Origin: Candidatus Fermentibacterota bacterium
GTDB taxonomy: Bacteria > Fermentibacterota > Fermentibacteria > Fermentibacterales > JCC-6
Assembly: GCA_030609965.1 (NCBI GenBank)
Contig: JAUWSQ010000014.1
Coordinates: forward strand, 1 to 52,122
Direction of reading: 5' to 3'
DNA: 52,122 nt
Under the pieces are notes generated by a model. That model was not told the DNA's origin. It was given only the letters and a program-made list of their open reading frames with translations, and ran no database searches. This document shows, in pieces, positions 50,679 through 52,122 of the stretch (positions are counted from its first letter, which is position 1; every line of letters begins with the position of its first letter). A program made the position numbers and the translations under genes.

Positions 50679-51698
50679 TTAGAGTTTTGTAACCAGCGTT
50701 CTCATCATCTGCCCGGTCTGGCTGGTGGCATGGATCAGATATGTACCAGCAGGAGTGGTTTCGCCAGATGCTGTTTTTCCATCCCAGGTGAAGGAGGCGT
50801 CGGCCGCCAGCTCCGTCCTGAGGATGTTTCGGCCTGACAGGTCGTAGATTGCAATATCAGCCGGTCCGGAAGCACCGGTCACTGATATATTGACAGAACT
50901 CGAAAAGGGATTGGTGGAAACTGTAAGTCCCGGCTGTTCCAGGGGATCTACACTTCCTTCAATTCCGGTTGTGATATCGATCTTGTAGATCTTTTCAGCA
51001 TTAAAATCACTTACCCAGAGGTAGCCGTCTGTGTCGAAACAAAGCCCCCTGGACTGTGTACCTGCAGGCAGATCGCCTTCCGGAATGTAGTTCACCAGCA
51101 GGCCGCTGGTGTTGTAGGCCTTGATAGGGCTGTCGGAGGCATCAGATGCTACCCAGATATCACCTGTACCATTACCGCCCTCATAACCGATATCGTAATG
51201 CGAGGACAGCGTTGGAAGACCACTCATATATGGACTCGCCTGAACGGCCCCGGTGCTGCTGAAGTACTCGACCGTGGGGACTCCATAATAATCGTTACCG
51301 AGAACGTAAGTGTAAGTGCCATTGGAAGCGACACCAGTCACCGACTGGTACAGCGCGCTTCCTCAACAGGTGGAATCGTAGACACTCTGGTAAGCTCCAG
51401 TGGTAGCGTACCTGTAAACGTAACCGTAGTAGGTACCCGCATCGGCGCGGAGTATATGAAGCGTGGTTCCGCTGATGGCCATACCGCTTGGAACACCGTA
51501 CGGAAAGTAAAAGGAGCTTTGAACAGAACCGTTGGAAGGGTCCAGCTCATAGACAAAGCTGGTCGTGCCATCGACTGCCCACAGGCTGCCAGATCCGAAT
51601 GCAAGTCCGGATATGCCGGTATCAGGAGCGTCGATGGTAAGGACTACACCGGCTCCTAATGCTGCGGGAACCAGTGCCAGTAGAAAGATCAATTTCAT
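50679..51698 (-). CDS. Secreted propeller protein with sorting domain, containing one in-frame UGA
   Basis: From the ATG at 51698 (GAGGAGG upstream) the frame codes for a signal peptide (MKLIFLLALVPAALGAGVVL) and propeller-like repeats (SGLAFGSGSLWAVDGTTSFV, YVYRYATTGAYQSVYDST). Codon 112 is TGA (51363-51365); with no shift the same frame goes on as GSALYQSVTGVASNGTYTYV to more repeats and a FlgD-like/Por sorting domain (VSTNPFSSSVNISV, IYDLSGRNILRTEL). The whole has 339 codons, the length expected for one protein. Directly after the UGA is a 39-nt two-stem hairpin of SECIS geometry. Alternatives are a Trp-to-stop change (TGG to TGA), a sequence error, or a restart at GTG 51341. Confidence 0.8.
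51324..51362 (-). promoter_or_regulatory. SECIS-shaped RNA hairpin just after the in-frame UGA
   Basis: On the minus strand, from the base after UGA: GGAAGCG, CGCTGT, ACCAGTC, loop GGT, GACTGGT, GT, CGCTTCC. Both arms are perfect 7-bp stems around an internal loop. The apical loop begins 20 nt after the UGA and starts with G. These values fit the usual bacterial SECIS description (stem of 4-16 bp, loop 16-37 nt after UGA, G in the first two loop positions). Confidence 0.5.
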
Positions 51699-51887
51699 CT
51701 CATAATCCTCCTCAATAAATTGAGTATTTGCACACCTTAAAACATTGTCTCGATGACTGTTGCTGTCAAGTCGGGGGAACCTCCCTCGATAGTATTCCAA
51801 GTATCTGGAATCGTTTCGAGAAACAATCAGTATATTCAAATCCATATATATACTTGATTGATAGGAAATTAAGTAACTTATCTCAGG

Positions 51888-51916
51888 TTGACACGGTTTT
51901 CCAGCAATACTATCAT
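51888..51916 (+). promoter_or_regulatory. Sigma70-like promoter with a short truncated frame after it
   Basis: TTGACA at 51888-51893 and TATCAT at 51911-51916, with 17 bp between. Downstream, CAGGA then ATG at 51931 opens only 23 codons (MNKQSFAIVTSFCDKQLASL, LFH) to TAG at 52000-52002. The peptide may be a transposase start cut short; I could not assign it. The rest of 51699-52009 shows no other feature. Confidence 0.4.
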
Positions 51917-52009
51917 TTATGCAGGACAATATGAACAAACAATCATTCGCAATTGTTACGTCTTTTTGTGATAAACAGCTGGCAAGCTTGCTTTTTCACT
52001 AGTGTCCCA

Positions 52010-52122
52010 CTATAAGTCAAAGAGTGACAACTGATTAGAGATTTTATTCCCGTCGAACTGTAATTCACTATCCTTAAATAGTTGTGACAGTTCATCATAA
52101 CAAAATGGCGCCACGCTCAATA
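52010..52122 (-). CDS. C-terminal end of an unidentified gene (cut by window edge)
   Basis: Reading leftwards from the edge, one frame stays open for 37 codons, LSVAPFCYDELSQLFKDSEL then QFDGNKISNQLSLFDL, and stops at TAG 52010-52012. The charged sequence with a tail ending in QLSLFDL looks like a genuine protein end; such tails occur in DNA methyltransferases and other nucleic-acid enzymes, but the piece is too short to name. Confidence 0.45.
   Translation of the reverse strand, partial: LSVAPFCYDELSQLFKDSELQFDGNKISNQLSLFDL

Noticed and set aside
50679..51341. The downstream half of the propeller gene as an independent gene starting at GTG 51341
   Set aside because: It has no signal peptide though it has a sorting domain, its possible ribosome site lies in a hairpin, and the same frame continues upstream through the UGA.

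Overview
The window looks like a chromosomal piece of an uncultured anaerobic bacterium of the FCB/candidate-phylum type. Fermentibacteria-like (Hyd24-12) lineages fit best, but this is inference from gene content. Indications are: three secreted proteins with a FlgD-like/Por C-terminal sorting domain (8214-9890, 27348-28964, 50679-51698), several lipoproteins with good lipoboxes, two MinD-type ATPases with 8-Cys ferredoxin inserts beside NifX-like proteins, and a biotin-dependent Na+-pumping decarboxylase cluster of propionate/succinate metabolism. No tRNA, rRNA or CRISPR array was seen.

Layout. (1) 1-8.1 kb is an accessory, decaying region. It holds an RCC1-repeat protein cut by the window edge, a Fic protein with a near-consensus promoter, three intact and one broken copy of a small ParB/KorB-like HTH gene, RAYT/REP-like repeats, an IS91-type transposase remnant, an MNT/HEPN pair whose HEPN toxin has a stop codon, an intact RelE-like/XRE toxin-antitoxin pair with a palindromic operator, an AAA_14/DUF4143 ATPase and a broken TPR gene. 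(2) 8.2-13.9 kb encodes envelope proteins and an ECF sigma/anti-sigma operon. (3) 14.1-22.1 kb is a long minus-strand run: PadR regulator, DUF5320, two NifX-like proteins, a zinc-ribbon protein, two MinD/ferredoxin ATPases, a hotdog thioesterase, a radical SAM enzyme and a HEAT-repeat protein. (4) 22.3-36.4 kb carries a DMT transporter, a hybrid PAS histidine kinase, a phosphohexomutase, a papain-like protease, TldD/TldE, and a compact operon (nitroreductase, M24 peptidase, TadA-like deaminase, metallophosphoesterase). (5) 36.7-42.5 kb has a second AAA_14/DUF4143 ATPase, a 992-residue GNAT fusion, a PRPP synthetase and a YbjN-like secreted protein. (6) 42.7-48.3 kb is the methylmalonyl-CoA cluster: B12-binding mutase subunit, MeaB, epimerase, carboxyltransferase, OadG, biotin carrier, and OadB separated from the rest by a 219-bp inverted-repeat element. 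(7) 48.3-52.1 kb has a sugar-nucleotide epimerase, a SpoU methyltransferase, an NlpC/P60 hydrolase and a propeller protein interrupted by one UGA.

The methylmalonyl-CoA cluster gives the clearest physiology. The mutase interconverts succinyl- and (R)-methylmalonyl-CoA with MeaB as chaperone, the epimerase gives the (S) form, and the membrane complex decarboxylates it to propionyl-CoA while exporting Na+. The mutase catalytic subunit is not in the window.

The most unusual observation is the UGA at 51363-51365. It sits inside one continuous reading frame and is followed, with no gap, by a 39-nt two-stem hairpin with a GGU apical loop, which has the geometry of a bacterial SECIS element. It is either a candidate selenoprotein of a new kind or a nonsense mutation with a coincidental hairpin.
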